Part shown: in pieces, positions 33,053-46,299 of the stretch
How the letters are laid out: every line of letters starts with the position of its first letter
Position numbering within the stretch: position 1 is the first letter of the stretch
Origin: Cinnamomum chago
Taxonomy: Eukaryota; Streptophyta; Magnoliopsida; Laurales; Lauraceae
Reading direction: 5' to 3'
Assembly (NCBI GenBank): GCA_038049695.1
Contig: CP142456.1
Location: forward strand, 20,680,501-20,744,500
DNA: 64,000 nucleotides
The notes under the pieces: generated by a model
Seen by the model: the letters and a program-made list of their open reading frames with translations, nothing else
Told to the model about the DNA's origin: nothing
The model's database searches: none
Translations under genes and position numbers: made by a program

Positions 33053-36000
33053 TGTGAGGCCCCACTCCTTGTGGCATTTGAATTTGAATACTATAATTAT
33101 ATAGCCTATGTTATCTAATTATGCTAATTAGTAGGGATTAGTAAGGGTAGAGTAGTATATTAGCCAAGTTTCTAAGAGTTAGTGTCTTTTTGTAGTTTAT
33201 GAGTCCTAAATGGTGTCTTTTGTAATTGTTCGAGTTTGTTAGTTAGTTAGAGGCTCTAGCTAGTAAATAGAGTTAATATGAGGGGTTCCACATGAGAATA
33301 TTCCAAATATTCTAAGAAGGACCTAACTTCCCTTGTACTTAACCTCATTTCTCATTTAACTAAGAAGGACCTTTTGGTCATTAGCCACCCAACCCAACCT
33401 ATATAACTAAACCCTCCCATCTCAAATGTCTGCGATTTCTCTCACTCTCATTTCCTTCTCTTTTCTCTCCTCTCTCATTTTCCCTCCAATTCTCTCGTCT
33501 CCCTCTCTCTTTCTCCCTCTAGAAAACCTAGATCTAGAACTCTAATAAGAAGAAGAAGGTGATCATCTACAAGTTCGGCTACAATCTCTCCTAAGGATCT
33601 TTCTATCTTATTAATCTCTTCTCTCTCTACAAGGAAAGGTAAATTTCTCTCTCTAGCTCAATTTCCCCAGAAATCTCTTTCTTCTCTAGATTTCCTTCCT
33701 TATTGCAATTCTCTTGTGGTTTTGGTATTAGGATATGTAGATCTACTTCGATCTAGTTGTGGGATTGGATTGAGTGATTGGAAGACCTTTAGAAACTTGG
33801 ATTTCTCTCTTTCTATCATTTTCCTTTGCAATTGGATTAGAGGTAAGTGCAATATACTTAGTATAGAATGCATGATTACTGTCTTTGATTCTATAATTTA
33901 CATTCAATTGATGTTAGATTTACCTTGGAGCTTGTTTTTATGGATTTTTGGCTATTAATAGATGAGTTCTCTCATTTGGAAGATCAATGGCCCGGTTTGT
34001 TGATGGATGATTGGATATTGAAATGTTTTTGTGTTGTTACATGTTTATGTGATGAATGGAGGTGAAAGGAGATGATTTGGATGGAAATCAGATTGAAGAA
34101 GTGGAATGGATGATTGGTACTAGAAACATATAACCATTCATCCAGATTTCTAGAATTGGTACCAGGTGCGTGTAAATGAAAACCAGAAAATTCAAGTCTC
34201 AATTAAGACTGTGAAATTTACCGGTCTAGTGTTCCCGGTTGACCAGACCCTGTGCCAGATCGACCAGATACACAGGATTCACAGGGGAGTTAAGTGGGAG
34301 TTGAACTTCCCCTCAGTCCTACAAACTCGGCATGCAAGGTCGACTGGACCCTATTCCAGCTTGACCGGGCACAAAGGAATTCTAGGGAGAGGCTGAGAGC
34401 TGGAACATCCATTCTTTCTAGAATATCAGTGTACGCGGTCGACCAACCCGGCCAGGAGGTCGACCAGGTACACAGAGAATTCCAGGACATGCCGTTGTTT
34501 GCCAGGTGCTTGTCTGCAGTCCCATGTGCACGGTCGATTGACCAGGCCAGGACGTCGATCGGTCACACTTCGCTGGGGGTCGACCCGGGAGTCAACAACC
34601 TAATTTTTCCTGTGTACTCGGTCGACTGCCCTTGGGAGGATGTTGACCGGATACACTGTGTTCAATGATTTTTCAGCTTTCATCTTCTGAGGTTGTGATC
34701 TAATGTAGGGCTCATTGACCATCGAAATAGAGTTCCATTGATGTGTCAAGCATGGGTAAATGGTGTGGCTCAACCTTGACTCATGGGGACCACCAAGTAG
34801 GGTCTAGGGTGTGGATTTGATGATGATTTGATCCTTAAATATCATTGAAGATGTCCGCAACTTCTGGAGCACCAAACATAGTATCTCATTGGCATCTAAG
34901 ACTTCATTTAGAGATCAAATTAACTGATATGGACCTAGACCTGAAAGTGGACCATTACTTAGGATGGACTTCCGATATTTCTCGTTGATTCTCTTACTTG
35001 GAGGTTTATTTCACTTAATGCATCACTGTCACTCTTATATCCTTACTGTTGCTTATAACTATTAATTAAATGGAAAATGAATAACCTGAACCTAGGATTA
35101 CTTAGACGTGACCCGGTGATGTGATTGGGTGATCAATGACCCGTGTCTGTGGCTAGGTAGGCCCTCATATGGCCTAAATTGGGATGTGTGATGCCCTAAA
35201 ATGAAGAGGTTGGTTGTGATAGACTTGTGACTCATTATGAATGAGATGGGCTGTTTATTAATGGAAATGAACTTGTAACCTTACTTGGATTGTTTTTAGA
35301 CCATGCCATGGTTGGTGGGCCTTGATGGATTCTGTTAGGGATTTTTTATATTGCAATTTGATGGATGCATTATCATTTTAGCATCGTTTGAATTTTCACA
35401 CATGCATTGATTTAGAAAATCTTGAAATCTTGATTTACACATGCATTTTTTTTTAGACTTGTAGAAATATTGATTTATGCCTGTTTTGATTTTGAACTTG
35501 GATGCATTTAGTTTTCAAAAGAAGATTTTCGAATCAAGCTTGCCTATGGTTTTAAAGTTCCAAATAAACTTAGGCATTTTAGGTTTCATGTTTTTAAAAC
35601 TCTTAGAATGATTTAAAACATGTTTCCAGGCTTGATTCAATGGCTAGACCTCCAAGACCAAGTTTCCCTTTAGAAAATCTTTTTTACGAATCTTTATTCT
35701 CTGGGAAAGTTCAGTCAACCAAACCTTTGTCGGTCAGCTGTCGGTTCCGATTCCAGAATATGAAATCTATCTTTTCTGGGAACTTCGGGCAGCTGTCGGT
35801 CAAGTGTCGGTCACTTGTCGCTCAACCGAACTTCAGTTCGGTTAACGAACAAGTGTATTTCGGTCAGCACACTTTCGAAATATATGACTGTTGGAATATG
35901 ACCGTTCCGCCAAATGTCGGTCGATCGACAAGCTAGCCGTTGGGCAACATTTTCTATAAGTTGAAGTTCATTCCTTGACCAAATTTGAGGATCCAAGCGA

Positions 36001-38245
36001 TACTCCTTAAGGTGTTTTGAGGCTAAACAAAGGGGAATGAGCTAAGGGAGGCTAGTTGATAAAAAAGGGAAGCTAAAGCTTGGAATCATAAGTAAATCAT
36101 CTATGTAAGCTTAGTTTTCCTTATCATATGTTTTCATGCTTTGTTTAAATATTTGAAAAATGAATTTTAGCATGATAACTATGATGTGTTGAATCTATTA
36201 CTTACATTTAATCTTTGATCTAAGTTGTATTGGATTCTTCATCTTGATTCGAAACAAGTTTGTTTTAAATTTCATAAACCATGCTTTGTCAAAACCTTTG
36301 GTTACTTTTATAGCATGATTCATTTACTTGGTTGAATACTTACTTGTTGTTTTCAATCACATTAGAACCATGTTTAGCTACTTTGTTTTCGAAAACAACA
36401 TTGCACATGCATCACATGTTTAGTCTTAAATAATTTCATACAACTTGTGAGCCTTTGATTTTCATATCATCAACAAGTTAGTATTCATACATGTGATTTG
36501 CATTTCACTTCAATAAAATCTATTTTTGTATTTTACACTTTCAAAAGCTTTAAGCTTGCATTCATGGCGCTATCATTTTTAACTTGATTGAAGTTTTCAC
36601 ACACACATCATGAGCATTCATCTTTGCATTACATAGAGTGTTGTGTGAGTTTGTTTTTCAATTTCATATCCTCCTATTCTAGAGGCATTATAATTGAGCT
36701 TAAATTGTATCTCTTTTAGTGTTTGTGTAGACACTAGTTTGAAAGAAATTATTCTTCTTGTAAAGGTTATTGCTTAGCCTTAGAAAAGTATAGTGTATAG
36801 GTTATTGCTTAGTCTAGAAAAGCATAGTGTATAGGTTGATGTTAAGCCTTGAAAAACATCAGTGTTAGAGGTTATTACTTAGCCTATTGAAAAGCATTAA
36901 TAGTGGAAATCCAGTGGGGTATTGGATCACAAGCCGGTAGTAGATGTAGGCATTGAGGCCGAACCACTATAAATCATTGTGTGATGGTGAATGCTTGTGG
37001 TGATTGATTTTATTAGCTTCCGCATCTTGTTTGATAAATTATCACTAGTGGTTAGTTAAGTTTTTAAGAAATCTAAATTGGTTATAATTGGTCATTAATT
37101 TGAAGCTCACCCTATTCACCCCCCCCCCCCCCCCCCCCCCCCCCCACTCCCCCTTTAAAGTTAGGATCCCGGACTTTCAAATTGAATGTTGGACTTGAAC
37201 TTGGACTATGTTCTATAGATTGAACTGGTACTTGGACCTCTTAGGGACTTGTTAAGGTAAGCCTAGATAGACACAGACCTATATCGTTCCTTGAGTCGGC
37301 ATTAACATTCACTCAGTTGTCTTAAGCTCAGCCTTTTGACTGATCATCACTGGTAAGAGCTATTTTAAGTGCTAAGTGTTGAGTGAGCTATCATGATGAG
37401 TTATGTTTTAGACGGACGGTGTGATACCAGATCCAGTCTTCTAAGTGATGAGTGATGAGATGGATGAGTGTTATTTGCGAGGCTTGTCATTCCCCAGCAC
37501 CGTTACTTTTTCCCACCGTGACTGTGTTCAATAAGGGAGGACCGCGGCATAATATCTCGCGGCATTTAGCTTCTGTGAATGTGCCACGTTGTTGTCTGTA
37601 AAACTAGACGACTTATTTATCTCGATTCTAATTAATTATCTTGCTCAATTGCCTAGCTTTTGTATTATTGTTATTCTCATTGATATTATGATTGTCTCTA
37701 CTCTTTTGATGCATACATCATATGTTACTTGTGTACTGCGTCTTGCCAGATCTTTGAATCTAACTCATTTTTGGTGCTTAGGTTTTGACCCCGACTATAA
37801 GGACGACGCGCTCGTCGAAGCGCCCGTAGCTGGTGACTATAGTTGGGGACCAGCTGACCAAGAGGTCGAGCTAGACGATGGAGTGCCTACACATGGGGCT
37901 TGAGAGTATCTTTTCTTGGGTTTGAGTGATTTTGTGGTGAGCAAGGCGGTAGTCTGATATGTATAAACACTTGTTAAATACATTTGAGATTTAGGTTGGA
38001 CTTTATCCATGCTATACTCGATTCATTTTATATGATACCTTATGTTTCCGCTATTGTTTTATTTGCTTCCACTATATTTTATATGCTTCCGCAATTCAAC
38101 CATTGATCTTATATTGTTCAAAAAGTTTTAAATTGGACCTAACTGCGGACCTACGATCTTGGAAGTTCTCGAATTTTTCGGGAAGTAGTGTGCCAACTTT
38201 GGGTACATTGACGGTTATCTCGGTATTCAGAATTGATGCGTTACA
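33053..38245 (+). mobile_element. solo LTR (family B), with a nested family A LTR
   Basis: It starts TGTGAGGCCCCACTCC and ends GATGCGTTACA. The target duplication CTTGA is perfect (33048-33052 and 38246-38250). Removing the inner LTR leaves about 3.35 kb, a long LTR such as chromovirus-type gypsy elements carry. Features in order: TATA-like CTATATAAC near 33400, CT-rich start-site region near 33430-33530, a cluster of GGTCGACC-like palindromes at 34229-34640, and a GC-richer 3' part near 37785-37900. No primer site or coding region flanks it, so recombination between two LTRs has removed the element. Confidence 0.85.
35333..37179 (+). mobile_element. solo LTR of family A nested in the family B LTR
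   Basis: It starts TGTTAGGGATTTTTTATATTGC and ends CGGACTTTCA, like the LTRs at 12495 and 18776 read on the minus strand, but it is much more diverged. Shared landmarks in the same order: TAGCCGTTGGG (35934-35944), TATA-like CTATAAG (35954-35960), GGTTATTGCTTAGCC repeats (36765-36900), GTAGTAGATGTAGGCATTGAGGCCGAACCAC, and a homopolymer tract now 27 C long (37119-37145). The flanks GATTC and AATTG are each one change from GATTG, a decayed 5-bp duplication. Confidence 0.8.
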
Positions 38246-38250
38246 CTTGA

Positions 38251-40557
38251 CATATATATTTTGGATGATTGATTATATGAGCTCCAAATTTTGTTCTAGC
38301 ATTAAGTCTCCTATTGTAATTTTTTTTAATAAAGAGAGGAAACCTAAATTAATAAACCAAAGTAGAAAAAAGTGAATTATATCAACAAAGTAGGACTAGA
38401 TAACCACTTTAAATGATTATTTGGCCATTTAATGTCATGGCTTGAATTAGATTGTAACTTACCTAGATAATGGGCTACAGTCCCATTAGAATTTATAGAA
38501 AAAGTTCAATCATATCAAAAGTTCTAAAGTCTTTGAAAATATCCAGAATAATAGAACTAAGAGCTAATTCCACGACTTCATGGGCTTATTTGTTTTCATG
38601 GGGGTTGAAATGAAAATAAATTAAGTGGTCAAATCAAGAAACAAAGAAAGAAAAAGGGGGTTAAAAGTAAAGGCACAAAATGAAAATTAACAACCCTTAA
38701 AAGGTAATAAGTGGCAAAAAAGTGTTCTTAAAAGGCAGTAAATGACAAAACGGAGAAGAGTCTTATTTTATCTTTTAGTGCTTTTACTCTCAACTCCCTC
38801 TTCTTTCTCTCTCTTTTGATTTGACCCTTGATCTTAATTCATTTTACCACCTATGAAAACAAATAGGCTAAAGTTAGAGTGGAACTAGGGTTGGAGGGGG
38901 ACGATGGCCATCCCCATAAATTCTAAAAATCCCATAAGTTATGAAAGTCTTTTTTTTCTCTATGTATCCCCCTCAAAAGATTTACATATAGCCCCCAAAG
39001 AAATCCTTTTTCACATGATGGTCCCCAAGAAATTTTCTAGTTTGGCCACCGCTTTCAAGCATTCAAAAAAAAAAAAATTGTACATTATATTTCTTCAATA
39101 AAAAAATAGAAAAAATGAATGAACAATAGATTTCTTTCTTTGGCTCTATTATTACAAAAAAAAGACTGAAAATGCTTTAGCTTCTTTCGCAAGCTCCTGC
39201 AACAAGAATCACCTCTTTAGATATCATATTAAGGGTGTGTTTGGTAAAGACCACATAAGAAGAAACTGTGCATTTCCTCTTCAATGGCACCGGTTTCCTA
39301 CCGTCCTAGGTAGAAAGTCTGGATCCTCTACATCACGAAAATAAAGCATAAAACATGGTTTCCTCTCTTGACCTAACGTCAACAAGGAAGGGCCAGATTG
39401 TCTCCTCTTCTTTTCGCGGCAAACCCCCTACACAAGGACCCTAAAAAAAAAGTAGAACTACCTAAATGCGGCATCAGTACAACCATCACAACATATCTCC
39501 AATCCTCTCTATGAAGGGAGGACATCGTCATCAACTTCACTTTTATCCATACCAATACATTTTTGAAAGTTCAGCATAAGAAATAATTTTAAAAGGAAAA
39601 ATAACCTTGCCCTCTAATATAAATTTGTTCCTAGGGCTCCAAATGGCCATCTACAAGGCTAATACCCATCCCTAGAATAAGAATGCATGATTGAAGGAAA
39701 GAGTCGGTTGATCTGCAGAATTAAACCATTTATTCCATCAATTTAAACTACCTCACCATTCCAGTAAAGTTACGATAGGAAAAGAGCATTCTCAACCAAT
39801 TCCAGTTTTCTTTCACAAATAAGATAGAGCATTATAATATTGCTAATTATTGAGTCAAAAAGAGATATTACTAGAATTCTCTTCCTTAAACATTTCCATT
39901 TGAAGAGAGAAATTCTTTGGGAAAGAGGAGTTCTACAAAAAAATTCTAGTTCACTTTAGTGCTGTTATTATAATTATTGTTTCTACAAATAATTTCGTAG
40001 GCAAATTTAGTGTTGACCTGCCCATATTTGAAAAAGTTTTGACTCTTTTATCCTCACATGAACATGAAGAATACAAGGTTTAAGAACATTCTTAACTTTA
40101 TTCTCATTATTGAAAGCCCTTATGACTTTCGTAACATCCTAATTTTCATTGGTGTCTTGTATCCAATAGCTATATTTGGGATGGATACCTCACATTGATT
40201 TCGTGACGCCATTCTCTTTCAGGGTTGAATTGCAATCCTAAATCAGTATTTTTCCCATTATCCATCCAATATTCACTAACGAAAAAAAAATCTCCGCCAC
40301 AAAATGTGGGTTTAGCTGAAAAAAAAAAACCACTAAAGCCCATTTTGTCCCCCGATATTTGTGATGATTTTTGTAGTGTTTCATATTAATAAAATTTATT
40401 GCTTCCATGAATTTCTTTAAAAAGGTACTAGAGTTTCCTTTCCAAAAACTCTACCTACCATAAAGGGTTTATTAGGTAAGTACTTTATAACATAGAAGGT
40501 TCTCATTGGTTGGGTATTCCAACAAAATTGTATTCAATGACAAGACTTTACTTCTCG
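38251..40557. other. intergenic, no gene recognised
   Basis: AT-rich with poly-A runs near 39065-39077 and 40319-40329. No domain-bearing frame on either strand. Confidence 0.45.
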
Positions 40558-43500
40558 ATTACCCGGTCCCGCGGTTACTCGGCCGAGGTAATCCCCGAAG
40601 TGTGACACACGTACTCCCATGGCTTTCGCACTTGTCTCGGGTCAAGCACGAGCCACAAGGATAAAATTCCACTTGTGAGACATGCTCACTTGCACCTGTC
40701 CCTGTACATTTCAAAGCGGAAGCATCTCGAATTATACAATTATCGGTACCATACCATGATCTGTCCATAGCATTCAAGTTCATTACACAAAAGATGATTT
40801 CATTTACTATAAAGAAGTAGAGATCATAAAACTTACTCTACCACACTATTACAAAAGTATATTTAAAGGAAAGTATTTCTAAAAGTATTCTAGCAACATA
40901 AACATATTATTCAACTTTAAAATCAAAAGAGAAGATTTTCTTAGATTGCCCTCAAAAGAAAAGACTCATGACGCCCTCCGGGCACATGGCTAGACAGCAC
41001 CCTCAATTGTCCATTCTACTAGGTGTGCCGGTACCTCATTGGCCTCCTCCTCTCCCTCCGTGGTCTCCTCAAGATTGGGAGCGGGATTTGCTTTCGTAAC
41101 ACTAAGAATAGCTTGTGAATACGACAATTCAACAATTATAAACAATAACAATCTATGCTTATTGTATCAATTTAGAGTTAATGATAAGTGATTGAAAGAG
41201 AGCATATAAATGTGAACTAGGCAATTGTGCAATCGAATAAATCATGCTTTATGAATCAATAATAAATGAGATTATACAAACTAGTCGGTTACTACATAAG
41301 GTAATCCTTCCTCTCAATTAAAAAGGGAATCTCGTTGGGATGTCATCAGTGACTCGGCCAAAGGTTCATCTGGCTACCCAGTTCTGGAGTTTCGGTGCTC
41401 CAGACTGTCAACTGTGCAGCGATTTTAATAGTTTTAAACCAAGGTCAACCCCGTCGAGTAATATTCGGTCGAAACGAAGTAGTACCGGTTCTTTTGGATC
41501 AATTAACAATTTGAACTTGAGTAGACCCCACTATTCATTTCATTCAATACAATCCAATTTAATCATTTTCCAATCACAATCTACTCAAGACTTTTCAATT
41601 ATACATTAACAATGTAATGACAATTCAGATAATAATATGAAGGGAGTGCAATCTATGTAGGTAACGTCATGAATATAGTAATCGATATGCACATGCTTCA
41701 TAATTTAAGAGAGTTAAGGTATATATATTACTAGCCCATCATATCCTATCTATCAACAGTCTCACCCTTCCAATCCGATGTAGTTTTAGAAGGTCAATGT
41801 ACTACTATCTTAATCTGGTGCCACATTTTATGAGCAAGGTACATTGAATTGTTAGATTATATGCTCTCAATCCAGTGGATGATGTAATAAATTGATTTAT
41901 TTCAATATAATCATGTTTACTTTTCATGAGATGAATGTTTAGTTTCCCTACTTGCACATGACTAATTCAAATGATATAATGGTTCATAAGATGAATCGGA
42001 GTCCACAAGTATAATAGATATAATACATATGTATGGATGAGATCCACATACTAGAAACATATATCATAAATCTTATACTTAAATTGCTTCACAATCAGTG
42101 ATGAGATGCTGACAAGGTTACAGTGTTGACACCAAAAATGTCACTTTGTCTCTTCAATATAAAAAAGCCACGTGAAGTCGCATCCTACTACAAATGGGCA
42201 ATGCTACTTCAAACATCAGATCTTGTCAGAATCAAACAAAAACCGCAAGATCCACCAAGACAGCCAAAAGAGGGGTTCACATGAAGTTTCAGGGCATTCC
42301 AACATCATTTGACCTAACTTCACTCCTCTGGCAGCCGAACGGGCGCTCCTAGTGGCGACGGCGTCGAAGACATCAAAACTTCGATCAGAGGCTATGGATG
42401 GTCTCAAAATACCTCCAAAAGTCTCCACGTCAAATTTCAGGTCATTCCAGCGATGTTTGACCGACTTTGACGCTCCGAAAGAAAATCAAGTCTCTCGGCG
42501 GTGAAAACCACCGAGACCATTACTCATCAAACGGAGCACATGGGCGGCTTCAAAAGGGCTGCACGTTAAATTTTAGATAATTCCGACAACGTTTGACCCG
42601 ACTTTGACGGTCCGAAACAAAATCAGGGTTATCGGCGGCAGAGCACCTCGGGACCACAACACCCAAATCGGAGCCAATGGATCATTTCAAAATGACTCCA
42701 ATAGGCTCCCTGTCAAATTTTAGGTCAATCAGACATCGGTCGACTGCACATCAAAGCGTGACATCTTCCTCGCGGCGAAATCAAGCCTAGCAGCGACGGG
42801 CGCCAAACAGCTTCAAAACTCAAGTAAAAGCCCATGGTTGGTCCTATCTACTGCTCAGGAGGCTTCACCTCAAATTTCATGTCATTCCGACAGTGTTTGA
42901 CCAAGTTTCGACTCTTGACAAAAATCAGCAATTCTGCACGGCAAAATCTTCGGCTTTTCCAAAATAGAAAACTTTGTGCCCTGGTTTTGCACGACTTCTC
43001 GTTGGGTTTTCTTCAGGAGAATCAAGCCAAAGAATGAGGAAAAATGTCAAGAAAAATACAGGAGAAAAAAAGAAACAAAAAGCTTGAAAAACAACCGACG
43101 AAACGGCGACCAAAGGGGGCCAAACCCTATGGTCGTCGGCAATCGTGGAAGTCCGGGTCGCCGGATTTCCTCGAGAAGGCCCGTTTTCCAATCATTTTCG
43201 CGTTTCGGGAGTTCTAGCCCCTTTGATTTCCTAAAATTCTGATTTGTGATGCTCGAAATCGACCGATCTCCGTCAACATCTCGGATCCGCCGTCAAGAGC
43301 ATGAAATCGTCATTGATCGCTCCAAAATCACCAACCAGCTGACCAAGAAAGTACACTTTCTGTCCGACCGATCGAAAAATCGACAAGACAAATGGTACCG
43401 GCCTGCTGTTAGCAATCTATGCCTGAAGTTGCATAATCATCTGACATCGATCAACATGAAGATCCATCGTCGATCATCGCAAGAAAAATTCCAAAAGACG

Positions 43501-43560
43501 TGGCACGGCCAGCGACTCTTCAAATCCCCGGCAACCACTTAACGCTGTTAATTGACCCAA
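40558..43560 (-). mobile_element. probable LTR remnant, minus strand
   Basis: The minus-strand reading near 40750-40558 (ATGCTTCCGCTTTGAAATGT, then a GC-rich run to GGTAATCG) resembles the 3' end of the family B LTR, where ATGCTTCCGCAATTCAACC precedes its terminus. The rest is GC-richer than the surroundings, with CGG-rich phrases. No coding domains or paired LTR are visible. Limits are uncertain. Confidence 0.35.
42285..42910. repeat. degenerate tandem repeat, about 147 bp x 5
   Basis: The phrase TTTCAGGTCATTCCGACATGTTTGACC, in varying forms, recurs near 42289, 42436, 42571, 42718 and 42877. Each copy is followed by GACTTTGACGSTCCGAAA-like sequence and a GGCGGC-containing segment. Units are roughly 70% alike by eye. 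Confidence 0.7.
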
Positions 43561-44640
43561 CTAAATGCGGTCATTAACTCATTATTTTAGATGGTCAAAT
43601 CAGAAGCAAGGAAATGGGAGTTACAAGTCAAAGCCATCATGGCATTAAAGCCATGAAACTCCTCTCATCATGGAGATTAAAGGCGATTAAATGCCAATCA
43701 TTCTCCATCGGCCAATCAGATTCAAGGAAAAAGGAGTTACAAAATCAAGAAATAAAAACTTGTAACTCCTCCCATCATGGAGCTTTAAAGCCATCAATGC
43801 TCATAAACCCTCCTAAATGGCTACCAAAGGCCTATAAATAGGAGAGCGTTCCAAGAAGAACGGATCAGAAAAATCGGTCAGAAAAATCAACCAGAAAGAT
43901 CATCTAGAATTCCCAGAAGCTCTGCTACTATGAAGAAACTCTGCTACAACAAACACCACAAGGTGATTGAAGTCCCTTGGGGGGCACTCCCCCCAAGGCA
44001 AAGCCCTCTCTTCTCCTATTCAACATGGCCTAGACGTGACTTTTCAGCATGTCTCTTCATTTTTTTTATTGGATATAGGACCTTCCCTTGGTCGTTATCC
44101 CCTAAAAAAACTGAAGTCCAAGCCAAGCCAAAAGAATCAAAGCATCGCATGTTCTCATCTGAAGGACGATGGCGAAGTCCATACATGACTTGCGACCGTC
44201 GATCTGAACGTGTCCCCACAATCTCCTGAGGAGTCAGATCCCTTTTCTTACTTTTCTGTTGTATTTTGTATTTTCTTTAAGAGAAAAAAAAATCACAATT
44301 CTTGTCTTTCATTTTGATGAGATTTGTAAATCGCCTTTCATGGCAACACCGCCTTTCACGGCAAATAAAAAACCTTGTCTTTTTTCTTAAATATATGTGC
44401 AATGGAAAGTTAGAAAAAAAGATTGATTTCCTTTCTACTTATGAAAGTGGATCTCCGGATCACCATTTCTAAATTCCAAGTAGAATAGAAAATCTGGCAT
44501 ACCCGTACAAAAATATTGATACCCGCCTTCCCCCCCTGTTTTCTCCATTCGGCCTTTTTCGGTGACCTCGGGGATGGATGGGGGAGGAAAGGAAGGAATC
44601 GGGTCCATCATACAGCATTGTGATCACTATGAGATAGTGT
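43560..44640 (+). promoter_or_regulatory. promoter and leader-like segment of a retroelement
   Basis: TATAAATAGG at 43833-43842 follows three CATCATGG-containing repeats (about 43632, 43667 and 43774), with AACTCCTCYCATCATGGAG recurring. An AATAAA at 44365 could end a 0.5-kb R-like segment. The layout suits an LTR or an endogenous pararetrovirus promoter, but no polymerase or coat gene lies nearby, so the type cannot be assigned. Confidence 0.35.
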
Positions 44641-45900
44641 AATTTGTCTCAATCATCAGAGTGTAAGACTCTGGATCCTGTCTTTACTTTAAGGTCTGCT
44701 CTCATAATTCTCTGGCAACAGGCTATCAATCCTAAGACATTAATGGACTCAAATTTCTATCTATCCATTTACTTTGAATCACCAATGAGTGAGGTCAATT
44801 GTAGGTCAATACCTCGGTGTCTTACTTACGTGTTAGTAGGACTGTGAGAACATATAATTGTCATGATGAAATCTATCATAATTATCCACTTGTGCCAATT
44901 AATAGATTTATCATTTGTAAGTGCTCACTCATCTCAGTTAATAGTCAATTGGATGGTACTGATGATTACTGTAATTAATTAACTGGGTCTCAAGGATAAT
45001 AAGATATGAATCTAAATTGGTGGACAGGTCCAATTGATTCATGATTATAGATGGAGGGGCATACTTGTGGTCATAGGGAAGTTTAGGGTCTTTATGTAAT
45101 TTATTCTGAAGATTAGAGTTTAGTTGCATTTATATAATGGGTTTATTTGCAATTAATTGTGAGCCCAGATTGCACATGAGATGTGGGGTTAGGGTGTCCC
45201 AGTTGGAGCCATCTTTCTATGGAATCCCTAGTGGTCACCAAGCTAACCCAATTATTAGATAGTTACTAATTCTACTTGAACTCAAAAGGAAAGAAAATAG
45301 AAACTTACTAATTCTATTGGAAGTAAGACTTCTAATTGTGGTAAAGGAAAAAAGAGAATGTTACTAATTATTATGGAAGTGGGACTTATAATAATAAACA
45401 AAGAGGATGTGGCTTTATACTATAAATAGAGGAGAATAGTGTGTTGGATGTCGATGCTTGTTTCCACATTGGAATTCACGCTCATCTCTCTCCCTCCTCT
45501 CTCTCTCTCTCTCTTCTAGTTTCTCTTCCAGTTTGCCTTTGAGGTTCTAGTTGATTTCTTTTGGAGATCTCACCCTTCTCCTTGAGAATAGAGATATGAT
45601 ACGGGTCATAGCGTGGAAGACTATGAGGTCTTGGAGAATCCAATTTGTTAGAAAGAAAGCGATCTTCATCAAACAAGTTGCCAACATCTCCATTAGGGTA
45701 CTACCAAGCTCTCAAGGTAAGATCTACTCCTTGTATATTGTAGATTTATTGTGTATGCATGGTGATGATATTTTTTTTATTATAGAGATAGTTTCTCACC
45801 GATCATGGTTGATGATATTGAGGTCTTGGATCCTGGATTGAATTTATAGCCTTATGGATAATTGATCCCTTCATCAAGTGGGTCAAAAGTTTTAGAAATC
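44641..45900 (+). mobile_element. probable LTR fragment with TATA box
   Basis: TATAAATAG at 45421-45429 is followed 55-95 bp later by a (CT)-rich start-site-like tract (45483-45520). Upstream, TTACTAATT and GAAGT-GGACTT phrases recur (about 45260-45390), as in copia-type LTRs. Ends and target duplications were not found. Confidence 0.35.
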
Positions 45901-46299
45901 TATCCACGGAGCCCACCTACTTCTAACATGAATTCCTAAACCAACACCCATGGTGTGGTGATACACTGATGAATAGAGTTCATAAACTGATCTTAGCCTC
46001 TAAAGACCATTCATGGGATTTATAATTTTCCATTAGGCATGAGGAAAGGTTTAAGGTTCCAAACTTAGGTCTTACAAGGCCTTTCCATATCCTACAACCT
46101 TATTGTTTTATTGTTTGTCTCACAATCTTCCTCAAGGATTGATTATGGAAGGTTTTAGGCCCTCTAAGAGTGGAGTTAACTCATTAAATAGTCAATTGCT
46201 CCAATGGAGTCCAAACTAGGTTCAAGGTCCTTTTTTTTTCAAAAGAGATAGGGCCAGTTCAATATTCCACATATCGACTTTCATTCCCAATCTCTGATC

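Noticed and set aside
34166-34668. plus- and minus-strand frames
   Set aside because: They lie within the family B LTR palindrome cluster. No domain.
37589-37903. 104-codon frame with an acidic tail
   Set aside because: It sits in the 3' part of the family B LTR. A diverged copy at 48976-49218 shows LTR homology, not a host gene.
43560-44640. endogenous pararetrovirus
   Set aside because: Only a promoter-like layout was seen. No movement, coat, protease or polymerase motifs lie within reach, so the call is not supported.
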